Assembly: GCA_964650845.1 (NCBI GenBank)
Contig: CAZYXR010000053.1
Location: 1-21,876, forward strand
DNA length: 21,876 nt
Origin: UBA7692 sp964650845
Lineage (GTDB): Bacteria; Bacteroidota; Bacteroidia; Chitinophagales; LD1
Direction: 5' to 3'
Numbering within the stretch: the first letter of the stretch is position 1; each line of letters opens with the position of its first letter. Under the pieces are notes generated by a model. The model did no database searches. It saw nothing but the letters and a program-made list of their open reading frames with translations, and had not been told where the DNA came from. The position numbers and the translations under genes were made by a program. Below are positions 15,060 to 21,876 of the stretch, piece by piece.

Positions 15060-16703
15060 TTAGTTTTTTGCATAGCGACTTACTTCTACTAAAAAAACAT
15101 CGTCTAATACTTGTAACTGCTGCGCAAGTTTTTTTGAAACTTTGAGCGAAGCATTATCCGCATTATCTGCTGAGGAAACCGAATTGATTACTTTTGCAAA
15201 AGCAGATTGTTTGCTCATTAAGTTGGTTATTTTAATGATACTGCCGGGTTCGGCACCGTTGTAATACACCAAGTATTCGTTTCCGGTTATTGATTCTGTA
15301 TAGCCTGCTGTGCCACGAAATTTTTGCAATTTGTAGTTGTTGTTTGATGCGAATGAATTGTAGTTGTTGCCATACTCTTCAGAAAAACTTAATACCGGTT
15401 TTGCCTCTAAAATGGGTTCTGTTTTTGGTATTTCGTTTACAACAATATCTACACTTTCGGGTTCAAGAGGTTTTTCTTCAATAATAGCGTTTGCGGCATT
15501 AGCTTCTTGTGGTTTGGTTTCTACAAACGGCTCGGGTTGTATAGCTACTGGTTGAGGAGCTTCTACTTTTTCTTCCACTACAATGTTTTTTGGTTCATCT
15601 TTGGCTATATCTTCTTTTTCAATTGCAGTTAGTTTTTCTTCCTTGTTTTTTGAAGCTTTTTCTTTGTTGGTTGAAGTCGTTTTTTTCTTAGTGTTTTTTG
15701 ATGCAATAGAAGATGCTTCAATAGGCTTTGCATCTTCCATTTTTGCAACCTCTTTCGATAAATCTATGATATGTGCATTTGCCGGAATTCCATCTTCTTC
15801 ATCTTCTTTAACTACCGATTGTGGTTTTGAAACAATAATTGTTTGCCCAAGTTTTAAATCGGTAGAAGATAGGTTGTTCAACTGTTTAATATCTACATAT
15901 TCAAGGTTATATTTTTTTGTGAGGTTAAAATAGGTATCACCTTTTTGTACAGTATGTGTTTTTGCAACCGAAGGTTCGGTTTTAGCACTGTTTTTATTTA
16001 AGTCGGTAGCTTGCTGTTCAGTTTTAGGGCTTGCTTTTTCGTCTTTCTTTTTTGTGTCCGATTTATTGTTTTTCTTTTCGGTTGCATCTTTTTTTTCTTT
16101 AGATGCAATTGGTTTTTCGGCTTCAGTTTTGGCTTCGGCAGCAGCGTTTTTTGTCATTTCCACCAAAGGCGATACTTCAACCGGTGCTTGCTGTGTTTTT
16201 GTCGGTTGGTTTGGAATCATCGCGTTGATAGGAAGAATCAATTTTTGATTTTCCATAACAAGTGTATTAGGTAGGTTGTTGGTGGCGATCATATCGTATG
16301 CCAATACTTGATACAATTTGCAAATACCGTAGAAGGTTTCGTTTTTCTGCACGGTGTGAATCCATAAACTTCCTTCTTTTACGGGGTTGAGCGGGTTGAT
16401 TGTTTTGGTGTTTGTGTTGTTTTGCTCTTCGTGCAAAACTTTGTTGGCTTCAATAATTTGTTCAGTAGGAATAACAGAAGCATTTTTAGGAATACACAAT
16501 TTTTGCCCCACTTTTATTTGCATTTCTTTTCCTATTTCGGGGTTTGCTGCCATAATGTGTGCCGGCTTAGTGGCATACAATCGAGATACTGAGTAAATAC
16601 CCTCGCCCGGCTGCACAGTATGAACATGACAGTCGTTTTGCTGTGCTATCACCAATTGCCCATTCAGTAATATAACACCCAAAAACAGTTGCCTTATCTG
16701 CAT
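15060..16703 (-). CDS. Exported LysM-repeat protein with C-terminal RlpA-like double-psi-barrel domain
   Basis: From ATG 16703 the product has 547 residues; an earlier in-frame ATG at 16751 would add 16 residues ahead of what already looks like a complete signal peptide (MQIRQLFLGVILLNGQLVIA). Three LysM domains lie at about 26-73, 114-160 and 249-294, each opening with HTVQxGE/D/N and closing with 'LkvGQkLxIP'. Lys/Glu/Ala/Thr-rich low-complexity linkers separate them and extend to ~440. The last ~90 residues (YYNGAEPGSIIKITN ... FLVEVSRY) follow the double-psi beta-barrel pattern of RlpA-like proteins ('GtivkVtN...vkViG...v.LS..aA..L'). LysM domains bind the glycan of peptidoglycan, so the protein is probably periplasmic and wall-associated. 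A DPBB lytic activity is not evident. It is the first gene of a minus-strand unit with the GH27 gene and is divergent from the NfeD gene. Confidence 0.85.
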   Translation of the reverse strand: MQIRQLFLGVILLNGQLVIAQQNDCHVHTVQPGEGIYSVSRLYATKPAHIMAANPEIGKEMQIKVGQKLCIPKNASVIPTEQIIEANKVLHEEQNNTNTKTINPLNPVKEGSLWIHTVQKNETFYGICKLYQVLAYDMIATNNLPNTLVMENQKLILPINAMIPNQPTKTQQAPVEVSPLVEMTKNAAAEAKTEAEKPIASKEKKDATEKKNNKSDTKKKDEKASPKTEQQATDLNKNSAKTEPSVAKTHTVQKGDTYFNLTKKYNLEYVDIKQLNNLSSTDLKLGQTIIVSKPQSVVKEDEEDGIPANAHIIDLSKEVAKMEDAKPIEASSIASKNTKKKTTSTNKEKASKNKEEKLTAIEKEDIAKDEPKNIVVEEKVEAPQPVAIQPEPFVETKPQEANAANAIIEEKPLEPESVDIVVNEIPKTEPILEAKPVLSFSEEYGNNYNSFASNNNYKLQKFRGTAGYTESITGNEYLVYYNGAEPGSIIKITNLMSKQSAFAKVINSVSSADNADNASLKVSKKLAQQLQVLDDVFLVEVSRYAKN

Positions 16704-16800
16704 AAAATTTATTCCTTTACAAACAATCAGAGATACGCTGCGAATTAACATGTTATCTTCTACGTTACAATGATGATTAAAGTTTAAATCTGGATTAATA

Positions 16801-16832
16801 CAAATGTACCTTAACTAAAATTTTCCATGCAA
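16801..16832 (-). promoter_or_regulatory. Predicted Bacteroidota-type promoter of the LysM gene
   Basis: On the minus strand, TACATTTG (plus 16808-16801) matches TAnnTTTG exactly, with TTG (plus 16832-16830) 21 bases upstream. The upstream box falls inside the first codons of the divergent NfeD gene. The same eight bases form the -7 box of the lyase gene. Confidence 0.55.
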
Positions 16833-18161
16833 CGTTTCTATTCATTCTTTACAACTGCTTTTGTATTGCTGTGTATTTCATTACACACCAATGCTGAAAA
16901 TATTGTGTATCGCATCAATATTAAATCTGAGATTTCGCCCTCTGTAACTCGCCTTGTGGAAAGTGGTATTGCGCAGGCCGAAGCTCGAAAAGCCAAGTAT
17001 TTATTGATAGAAATGGATACTTATGGCGGTTTGGTAGATGATGCCGATAAAATACGCACAGCATTGCTAAAAACTAAAGTTACCACTGTTGTGTTTATTC
17101 GCAACAATGCTGCAAGTGCCGGAGCGTTAATATCCATTGCCTGCGATAGTATTTATATGGCTTCTGGCGCAACCATTGGAGCAGCTTCGGTAGTAAACCA
17201 AACCGGTGAGTTAATGCCCGAAAAGTATCAAAGTTATATGCGCAAAAAAATGCGGGCTACTGCCGAAGAAACTGGGCGAAACCCTTTGATTGCCGAAGGT
17301 ATGACGGACGAAAATTTAGTAATTGATAGTATAAAAGAAAAAGGGAAAATAGTAACACTTACTACCGATGAAGCCATAAAATATGGATTTTGTAATAGCA
17401 AAGCTGAAAGTGTAAATGAAATAGTGAAGTTGTTGGATGGCTCTCCAGATTTAGAAAATCATCAATCGAGTTGGGTTGAGGCTGTAATAATCTGGCTGGT
17501 AAATCCTGCAGTGTCGGGTGTGTTTTTGCTGCTCATTTTTGGAGGTTTGTATTTTGAATTCAAAGCACCCGGAACTATGTTTCCTATTGCCGTAAGTGTG
17601 TTGGCGGCAATGTGTTATTTCGCTCCATTGTATCTTGAAGGCTTGGCTGCTAACTGGGAAATTCTCGCCTTTATAATTGGTATAGTGCTGCTTTTAATGG
17701 AGATTTTTGTTATTCCTGGTTTTGGTGTGGCTGGCGTGGTAGGCATAGCGCTTACCATAGGTGGTTTATCGTTGGCTTTGGTGCGCAATGTGGACTTTGA
17801 TTTTTCGGCTGTATCTACCGATGAAATCGGGCGTTCGTTTTTAATGGTAACAATTGCTATGATTGCACCACTTATTATTATCGTTTCATTCAGTAAGCAA
17901 ATGTTCGGTTCATCATTTTTTAAACGGTTAGCACCTACCGATAAACTTTCTTCAAAAGAAGGTTTTTCGGTGCAAGAAAATTCGCTTGTGCATTTAATTG
18001 GCAGCGAAGGAATTACCCTAACTGACCTGCGACCGGCAGGCAAGGCAACTATTGATAATGCTCGTCATGAGGTAATCTCTGAAGGCGATTTTATTTCAAA
18101 AGACACAAAAGTAAAGGTGTTGAAAATACAGGGCAATTACCTGGTTGTAGCTGTAGTATGA
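16827..18161 (+). CDS. NfeD/ClpP-class membrane serine protease (NfeD1b type)
   Basis: A 444-residue protein with a signal peptide (1-23), an N-terminal ClpP-fold protease domain (~25-205), a bundle of about five membrane helices (~217-345 onward) and a C-terminal NfeD OB-fold (~385-444, HLIGSEGITLTDLRPAG...). The catalytic Ser97 sits in NNAASAGALIS, and Lys133 stands 19 residues before the GRN motif, the same spacing as the Ser/Lys dyad of the characterised Pyrococcus PH1510 protease as I remember it. These proteases cleave hydrophobic membrane segments and usually work with a stomatin/flotillin-like partner; no such gene is in this window. Its stop codon overlaps the kdsB start (ATGA at 18158-18161), so the two are translated from one message. 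Confidence 0.9.
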   Translation: MQRFYSFFTTAFVLLCISLHTNAENIVYRINIKSEISPSVTRLVESGIAQAEARKAKYLLIEMDTYGGLVDDADKIRTALLKTKVTTVVFIRNNAASAGALISIACDSIYMASGATIGAASVVNQTGELMPEKYQSYMRKKMRATAEETGRNPLIAEGMTDENLVIDSIKEKGKIVTLTTDEAIKYGFCNSKAESVNEIVKLLDGSPDLENHQSSWVEAVIIWLVNPAVSGVFLLLIFGGLYFEFKAPGTMFPIAVSVLAAMCYFAPLYLEGLAANWEILAFIIGIVLLLMEIFVIPGFGVAGVVGIALTIGGLSLALVRNVDFDFSAVSTDEIGRSFLMVTIAMIAPLIIIVSFSKQMFGSSFFKRLAPTDKLSSKEGFSVQENSLVHLIGSEGITLTDLRPAGKATIDNARHEVISEGDFISKDTKVKVLKIQGNYLVVAVV

Positions 18162-18865
18162 AAATTGTAGGTGTCATTCCTTCGCGATATTCGTCTTCGC
18201 GTTTTCCTGGTAAACCATTGGTGGAGATAGCTGGAAAAACGATGGTTCAACGTGTGTATGAACANNNNNNNNNNAATTTGCATGATGTGATTGTAGCAAC
18301 AGACGATGCCCGCATAGAACAAGCAGTTAGGCAATTTGGCGGTAAAGTGGTGATGACTTCGGTAGAACATAACAATGGCACCGAGCGCATTGCCGAGGTA
18401 GCAGCAAATTTAGATGCCGATGTTGTAATCAATATTCAAGGCGATGAGCCTTTTATTCAGCCCGAGCAAATTCATCTTTTAGCAGATTGTTTTATTGACG
18501 ATAAGGTACAAATTGCTACGCTTGCAAAGCAACAAAACGATGCAGTTGATTTTGTGAAAAGTAGTATCGTAAAAGTTGTTTTCGATAATAACTTCGATGC
18601 ACTTTACTTTAGCCGTAGCGCTATACCTTTTTACCGCACAGCACTCGAAAGTACTTTTTATAAGCACATTGGCATTTATGCTTTTAGGAAAAAAGTTTTG
18701 CTCGAAGTAGTTCAACTGAATGAAACAAAGTTAGAGGCGGCAGAAATGTTAGAGCAACTTCGATGGCTGCAGCATGGATATAAAATTAAGGTTGCACTCA
18801 CCGAGTTGGAAAGTGTTTCGATAGATGTGCCGGAAGATTTAGAACGCCTAAAAGGAATTGAGTAA
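18158..18865 (+). CDS. kdsB: 3-deoxy-manno-octulosonate cytidylyltransferase (CMP-Kdo synthetase)
   Basis: A ~235-residue enzyme that activates Kdo with CTP to CMP-Kdo for LPS inner core synthesis in the cytosol. The N-terminal nucleotide-binding loop IPSRYSSSRFPGKPL, then VIVATDD, INIQGDEPFIQP, YFSRSAIPF, YKHIGIYAFR and the C-terminal EQLRWL ... IDVPEDL are all family hallmarks, and the length is normal. A 10-N run (18265-18274) hides residues ~36-39 in the loop after MVQRVYE. The gene begins within the stop codon of the NfeD gene (ATGA), implying translational coupling. The other Kdo genes (kdsA, kdsC, kdsD, waaA) are not in this window. Confidence 0.94.
   Translation: MKIVGVIPSRYSSSRFPGKPLVEIAGKTMVQRVYEXXXXNLHDVIVATDDARIEQAVRQFGGKVVMTSVEHNNGTERIAEVAANLDADVVINIQGDEPFIQPEQIHLLADCFIDDKVQIATLAKQQNDAVDFVKSSIVKVVFDNNFDALYFSRSAIPFYRTALESTFYKHIGIYAFRKKVLLEVVQLNETKLEAAEMLEQLRWLQHGYKIKVALTELESVSIDVPEDLERLKGIE
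18265..18274. other. Assembly gap (10 N) inside kdsB
   Basis: Ten N between VYE(Q/H) and NLHDVIVATDD. The frame is kept, and the implied loop length agrees with Bacteroidota KdsB as I recall it, so here the gap size is close to right. Confidence 0.95.
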
Positions 18866-18884
18866 GGCATTTTTTTTGCACCTT

Positions 18885-18905
18885 GATTTTTAACAAATAA
18901 AAATC
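18885..18905. other. AT-rich inverted repeat after kdsB
   Basis: GATTTTTA (18885-18892) and TAAAAATC (18898-18905) are perfect 8-bp complements around a 5-base loop, 20 bases after the kdsB stop, and follow an eight-T run (18871-18878). The stem is weak; it may be a poor terminator. Confidence 0.35.
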
Positions 18906-18915
18906 ATCCCACTAC

Positions 18916-18945
18916 TTGACAAACCTTTTTTGAGGTGTTACATTG
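18916..18945 (+). promoter_or_regulatory. Possible promoter of the CotH-type gene
   Basis: TTGACA (18916-18921) is followed 17 bases later by TACATTG (18939-18945), one T short of the TAnnTTTG consensus. It lies 32 bases before the start codon at 18978. Confidence 0.35.
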
Positions 18946-18950
18946 ACTGT

Positions 18951-18975
18951 AAGTCTGAAAACTTAAAAGTCTGAA
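18951..18975 (+). repeat. 9-bp direct repeat just before the CotH-type start codon
   Basis: AAGTCTGAA occurs at 18951-18959 and 18967-18975 (16-bp period). The second copy ends two bases before the ATG, so it lies in the predicted 5' leader. Confidence 0.5.
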
Positions 18976-18977
18976 CA

Positions 18978-21770
18978 ATGCTGAACCAAGTACTCCCCAC
19001 CCAAGGTGTGCGCCTGTGCGCCACAGTTGCCATTGCGCTTTTTGCTATGGAAGTTGATGCCCAATTGGTTATCAATGAATATAGTGCCGCAAATAAGGAT
19101 GCCTTTCAAACATCAACCGAGCAGGTTATGGATAGAGGCAACAACATCAGTAAAGCGAAGTTTGAAGATTGGGTTGAATTATACAATCCAACAAGCAACA
19201 CCATTTCGTTGCAAGGTTACACGCTGAGCGATAATCCCACAAAGCCAAACAAGTTTTCAATTCCTGCCAATGTTATCGTTCCAGCCAAAAGTTCAGTGGT
19301 GTTTGTATGTTCAGGAAAAAATGGATACTTCAATAATCAGCATCACACAAACTTTAAATTAAGCCAAACAAAAGGCAAAGAAACATTAACGCTTTCGCGT
19401 AATGGAGTTGTAATAGATTCGGTGAAAGTTTTGGCAGCAAAGAAGAATCATAGCCGTGGTCGTGTTACAGATGGTAATTTGCAATGGGGTGTTTTTGAAG
19501 TTGCCACACCTGGTGCGCAAAATGTAAACGGAAAATCGCGTTACCTTACTTCTCCGGAAGTTAATCAAGAAGCTGCTTTCTTTAATGGTGCAACTGTTAT
19601 TGCATTAACTACACTCGAAGCGGATGCTGCAGTGTATTACACCACCGATGGTAGCGACCCTGCCATAAGCGCAACTGCAAAAGTTTATGCAGCGCCAATA
19701 CAAGTTGCTCAAACTACATCATTGCGTTCGTGTGTTCGCCCCAATACGGGCAACAACTCGCTTGCGAGCCCTGTTGTAACCAACACTTATTTTATAAATG
19801 AGAACCACACGCTACCTGTTATATCAATTTGCAGTGGCGATTTTGGTGCTTTATTTCAGTTTATGAAACCTCAACTTGAAATTGCAGGCTCACTCGAATT
19901 TTTCGACAAGAATAAAACCCGTCAATTTAAAGTTGAAGGCGGGATAAAAGGACATGGCAACGATAGCTGGTACTACGAACAAAAAGGAATGCGTTTTTAT
20001 GTGCGCGATGAATATGGTGAAGCATCAAAAATTGAATACCCTTTGTTTCATACATCAGATAGAACAAATTTTGATTGCCTTATTCTTCGTGCAGCAGGTT
20101 CCGATAACTACGTTGGCTTTGCCGGCAGTATGGCAAGCACCCACGTGCGCGATGGTTTTGCACAAACACTGGCAGAAAAAGGGAAACTTAATGTAGATAC
20201 TCGCAAGTACGAAGCGGTAGTTATTTACCTAAATGGACAATATTGGGGTGTTTATGAAATGCGCGAAAGAGTAGATGAAAAGTTCACTAAGGAGTATTAT
20301 GGTCAAGGTAAAGAGGATGTAGATATGCTTTCGTACTACGGTGGTCTTTCGGTAGAAAATGAGGCAACAAACAGCAGCGCAAAAGACGACTGGTGTGCCT
20401 TGTATCAATATGTACAAAACAACAATATGGCCGATTCTGCTGCATACGCCTACGTTGCATCAGAATTAGATGTACTTAGTTTGATTGATTACTTTACACT
20501 AAACACATTTTTGGTGAATAGCGATTGGTTGAACTGGAACACCGCATGGTGGAGAGGCAAAAAAGGTGATGGCGTTAAATGGCGCTACAAATTGTGGGAT
20601 CAAGATAATATTCTCAATTTGGGTCAAAACTTCAGCAACCTACCAAGTATGGATGCAGCTACCGCAAATGCTTGTGATGTAGAAAATTTAAACCAGTTCA
20701 AAAATGCAGGATGCGAGCAAGGGCATGTAGATATATTCAATGCTTTGATGAATAATAGCAAGTTTCATCAGTTGTACATCAATCGCTATGCCGATTTGCT
20801 TAACACAACTTTCAGCCGCAACAATATGCTGGATAACTTGAATGGAATGGTGGCAGATATGCAACCCGAAATGCAACGCCATTGTGCACGTTGGGAACCA
20901 GGCAATGCCAATAGTTACCAAGTGTGGTTAAACAACGTAGAGCAACTGCGCAGCCAGATAAAAGCCCGTGCCGCAAAAGTGTATGCCTCAATGGATACTT
21001 GTTACAGCGTATCTCCAGTGTCGGGTATTGTAGTGGATGTTACTCCTGTTGGAGCCGGCAATGTGATGGTGAATAGTGTGTTGCCTAATGCTTATCCGGT
21101 ATCGCTTACCTATTTCAGTAATGTGAATGTGAATTTTACCGCAAGTGCAATTGGTAACTATAAATTTAGCCACTGGGCGGTAAAAGGCAGCAATACACAA
21201 TACAGCACCGCCAACTTCGATAAATCGTTCACTCAAGGTGATACTATTGTGGCAGTGTTTGTTGAAAATCAACACAAGCCTGTTGTTGTTCGTGTTGACT
21301 CAAACTTGAAAAATGTACATGTTGCTGTAAGTTCAGATTTATCAAACTTAGGTAAAACGAACTCGTTACCAACTGTAGCAATAGATGCAGTGGACGACTA
21401 TGTGTTTACAGCCGAGATAGATAAAGCTGCGTTTGATGAGGAGGATAATACAGTGAATGAGAATGGATATGAAAACGCACCCGGACGTGTGTATAGCAAC
21501 AAAATTGTTGTGCCAAATGCGTTTACCCCAAATGGTGATGGTAGAAATGATGTATTGGAAGTATTAGGCGCGTCTTTGAGCAATTTTGAATTTGCTGTGT
21601 ATAATGCTAATGGCGCTTTAGTATTCCGTACCAATAGCCAATCCGAAGGTTGGGATGGTACTTTTAATTCTTCTCTTTGTGCCGTTGGTACCTATGTGTA
21701 TTTTGTATCTGGTATGTTGGAGGATGGCACTAAAGTGTTTACGAATTCTACCTTTACTTTGTTACGTTAA
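18978..21770 (+). CDS. CotH-domain multidomain surface protein with T9SS type B sorting domain
   Basis: A 930-residue exported protein. After a signal peptide (~1-28, ending AMEVDAQ) comes a lamin-tail domain (~29-182, with INEYSAANKDAF, DWVELYNPTSNTISLQGYTL). A chitobiase-type C-terminal-like Ig domain follows (~205-285, YYTTDGSDPAIS). The CotH region (~285-660) has GGIKGHGNDSW, LRAAGSDNY, HVRDGFAQTLAEK, YLNGQYWGVYEMRERVDEKF and WRYKLWDQDN. An InlB/Flg_new-like beta domain (~690-760, GNYKFSHWAVKG) precedes the C-terminal ~90 residues, which begin VPNAFTPNGDGRNDVLEV: the CHU_C/gliding-motility type B T9SS signal. CotH homologues include spore-coat protein kinases that phosphorylate proteins with ATP; whether this extracellular version is active is unknown. 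It is preceded by a possible promoter and a 9-bp direct repeat, and lies 112 bases after kdsB, so it is probably transcribed separately. Confidence 0.88.
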   Translation: MLNQVLPTQGVRLCATVAIALFAMEVDAQLVINEYSAANKDAFQTSTEQVMDRGNNISKAKFEDWVELYNPTSNTISLQGYTLSDNPTKPNKFSIPANVIVPAKSSVVFVCSGKNGYFNNQHHTNFKLSQTKGKETLTLSRNGVVIDSVKVLAAKKNHSRGRVTDGNLQWGVFEVATPGAQNVNGKSRYLTSPEVNQEAAFFNGATVIALTTLEADAAVYYTTDGSDPAISATAKVYAAPIQVAQTTSLRSCVRPNTGNNSLASPVVTNTYFINENHTLPVISICSGDFGALFQFMKPQLEIAGSLEFFDKNKTRQFKVEGGIKGHGNDSWYYEQKGMRFYVRDEYGEASKIEYPLFHTSDRTNFDCLILRAAGSDNYVGFAGSMASTHVRDGFAQTLAEKGKLNVDTRKYEAVVIYLNGQYWGVYEMRERVDEKFTKEYYGQGKEDVDMLSYYGGLSVENEATNSSAKDDWCALYQYVQNNNMADSAAYAYVASELDVLSLIDYFTLNTFLVNSDWLNWNTAWWRGKKGDGVKWRYKLWDQDNILNLGQNFSNLPSMDAATANACDVENLNQFKNAGCEQGHVDIFNALMNNSKFHQLYINRYADLLNTTFSRNNMLDNLNGMVADMQPEMQRHCARWEPGNANSYQVWLNNVEQLRSQIKARAAKVYASMDTCYSVSPVSGIVVDVTPVGAGNVMVNSVLPNAYPVSLTYFSNVNVNFTASAIGNYKFSHWAVKGSNTQYSTANFDKSFTQGDTIVAVFVENQHKPVVVRVDSNLKNVHVAVSSDLSNLGKTNSLPTVAIDAVDDYVFTAEIDKAAFDEEDNTVNENGYENAPGRVYSNKIVVPNAFTPNGDGRNDVLEVLGASLSNFEFAVYNANGALVFRTNSQSEGWDGTFNSSLCAVGTYVYFVSGMLEDGTKVFTNSTFTLLR

Positions 21771-21778
21771 TCGGTATT

Positions 21779-21876
21779 TTATTTTCTTCCTCCCCAGAGC
21801 AGCCAACTAAACTTTTTAGGGTGGCTGCTTTCATTTTTACCAAGTCGCTCAACTTCATGTCCGTTGCAACTAATAC
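21779..21876 (-). CDS. Possible C-terminal end of an unknown minus-strand gene (partial)
   Basis: Reading the minus strand from the right edge in one frame gives 31 residues ending KKFSWLLWGGRK and a TAA at 21781-21779, only 8 bases from the stop of the CotH-type gene. The Lys-Phe-aromatic-Gly-Gly-Arg-Lys ending is typical of short basic C-termini in Bacteroidota proteins. A second minus frame is also open across these bases, and an 8-bp inverted repeat overlaps it, so the call is weak. If real, the two genes are convergent. Confidence 0.35.
   Translation of the reverse strand, partial: ISCNGHEVERLGKNESSHPKKFSWLLWGGRK

Noticed and set aside
15583..15933. Phe/Ser-rich plus-strand frame
   Set aside because: Reverse complement of the Lys/Glu-rich linker of the LysM protein.
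16704..16751. Upstream ATG for the LysM protein
   Set aside because: Adds 16 residues in front of a complete signal peptide; possible, since the predicted promoter lies further upstream, but less likely.
17615..18043. 142-codon minus-strand frame
   Set aside because: Antisense shadow of the NfeD-type gene.
21798..21829. AGCAGCCA/TGGCTGCT hairpin as terminator of the CotH-type gene
   Set aside because: Only 8 bp with a 16-base loop and an interrupted T-tract; it also falls in a possible minus-strand gene end. It could serve weakly, but I do not call it.

Overview
The window looks like a chromosomal segment of a Bacteroidota bacterium, probably a free-living member of the Chitinophagales/Sphingobacteriales/Flavobacteriales breadth. 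The signs are two secreted proteins with the two different type IX secretion (T9SS) C-terminal sorting domains (type A at 2414-7141, type B at 18978-21770), a tyrosine ammonia-lyase of the flexirubin-associated Flavobacterium type, a KdsB for LPS Kdo, and promoter-like TACATTTG boxes matching the Bacteroidota -7 consensus TAnnTTTG. I see no rRNA, tRNA, CRISPR array, transposase or phage gene.

Layout, left to right. (1) 1-513, minus: 5' part of a secreted delta-60-repeat (beta-propeller) protein running off the left edge. (2) 514-2413: accessory-looking stretch with a small orphan LuxR-type HTH protein (817-1101), a 21-bp-period GC-rich tandem repeat (1243-1431), a conserved protein of unknown function (1500-2186) and a REP-like nested hairpin (2231-2284). 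(3) 2414-7141: giant T9SS-exported protein (propeller, Ig-like domains, six ~72-residue repeats, four ~51-residue repeats, sorting tail), closed by a strong intrinsic terminator. (4) 7269-11129: a two-component system, a LytTR response regulator followed by a propeller-sensing HisKA_2 histidine kinase; a 13-bp direct repeat at 21-bp spacing upstream is a candidate autoregulatory site. (5) 11164-13482, minus: aromatic amino acid (tyrosine) ammonia-lyase then FabG-type reductase, a pair known from flexirubin loci. (6) 13561-16703, minus: LysM/double-psi-barrel envelope protein followed by a GH27 alpha-galactosidase whose C-terminus is shifted out of frame by one base. (7) 16827-18865, plus: NfeD/ClpP-class membrane protease overlapping kdsB. 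(8) 18978-21770, plus: CotH-type multidomain surface protein with a T9SS type B tail. (9) At the right edge, what may be the last 32 codons of a minus-strand gene.

Most genes concern the cell envelope, secretion or surface: exported adhesin/propeller proteins, peptidoglycan-binding LysM protein, membrane-quality protease, LPS sugar activation, pigment precursor synthesis, and a sensor kinase with a large periplasmic propeller. Three 10-N runs (8683-8692, 13933-13942, 18265-18274) interrupt the kinase, the alpha-galactosidase and kdsB, all without breaking frame. I did not find a clearly new multigene system; the best candidates for a second look are the 21-bp repeat ORF that ends in an ATGA overlap with the unknown gene at 1500, the GH27 frameshift, the detached lyase-reductase pair, and the direct-repeat operator in front of the LytTR regulator.
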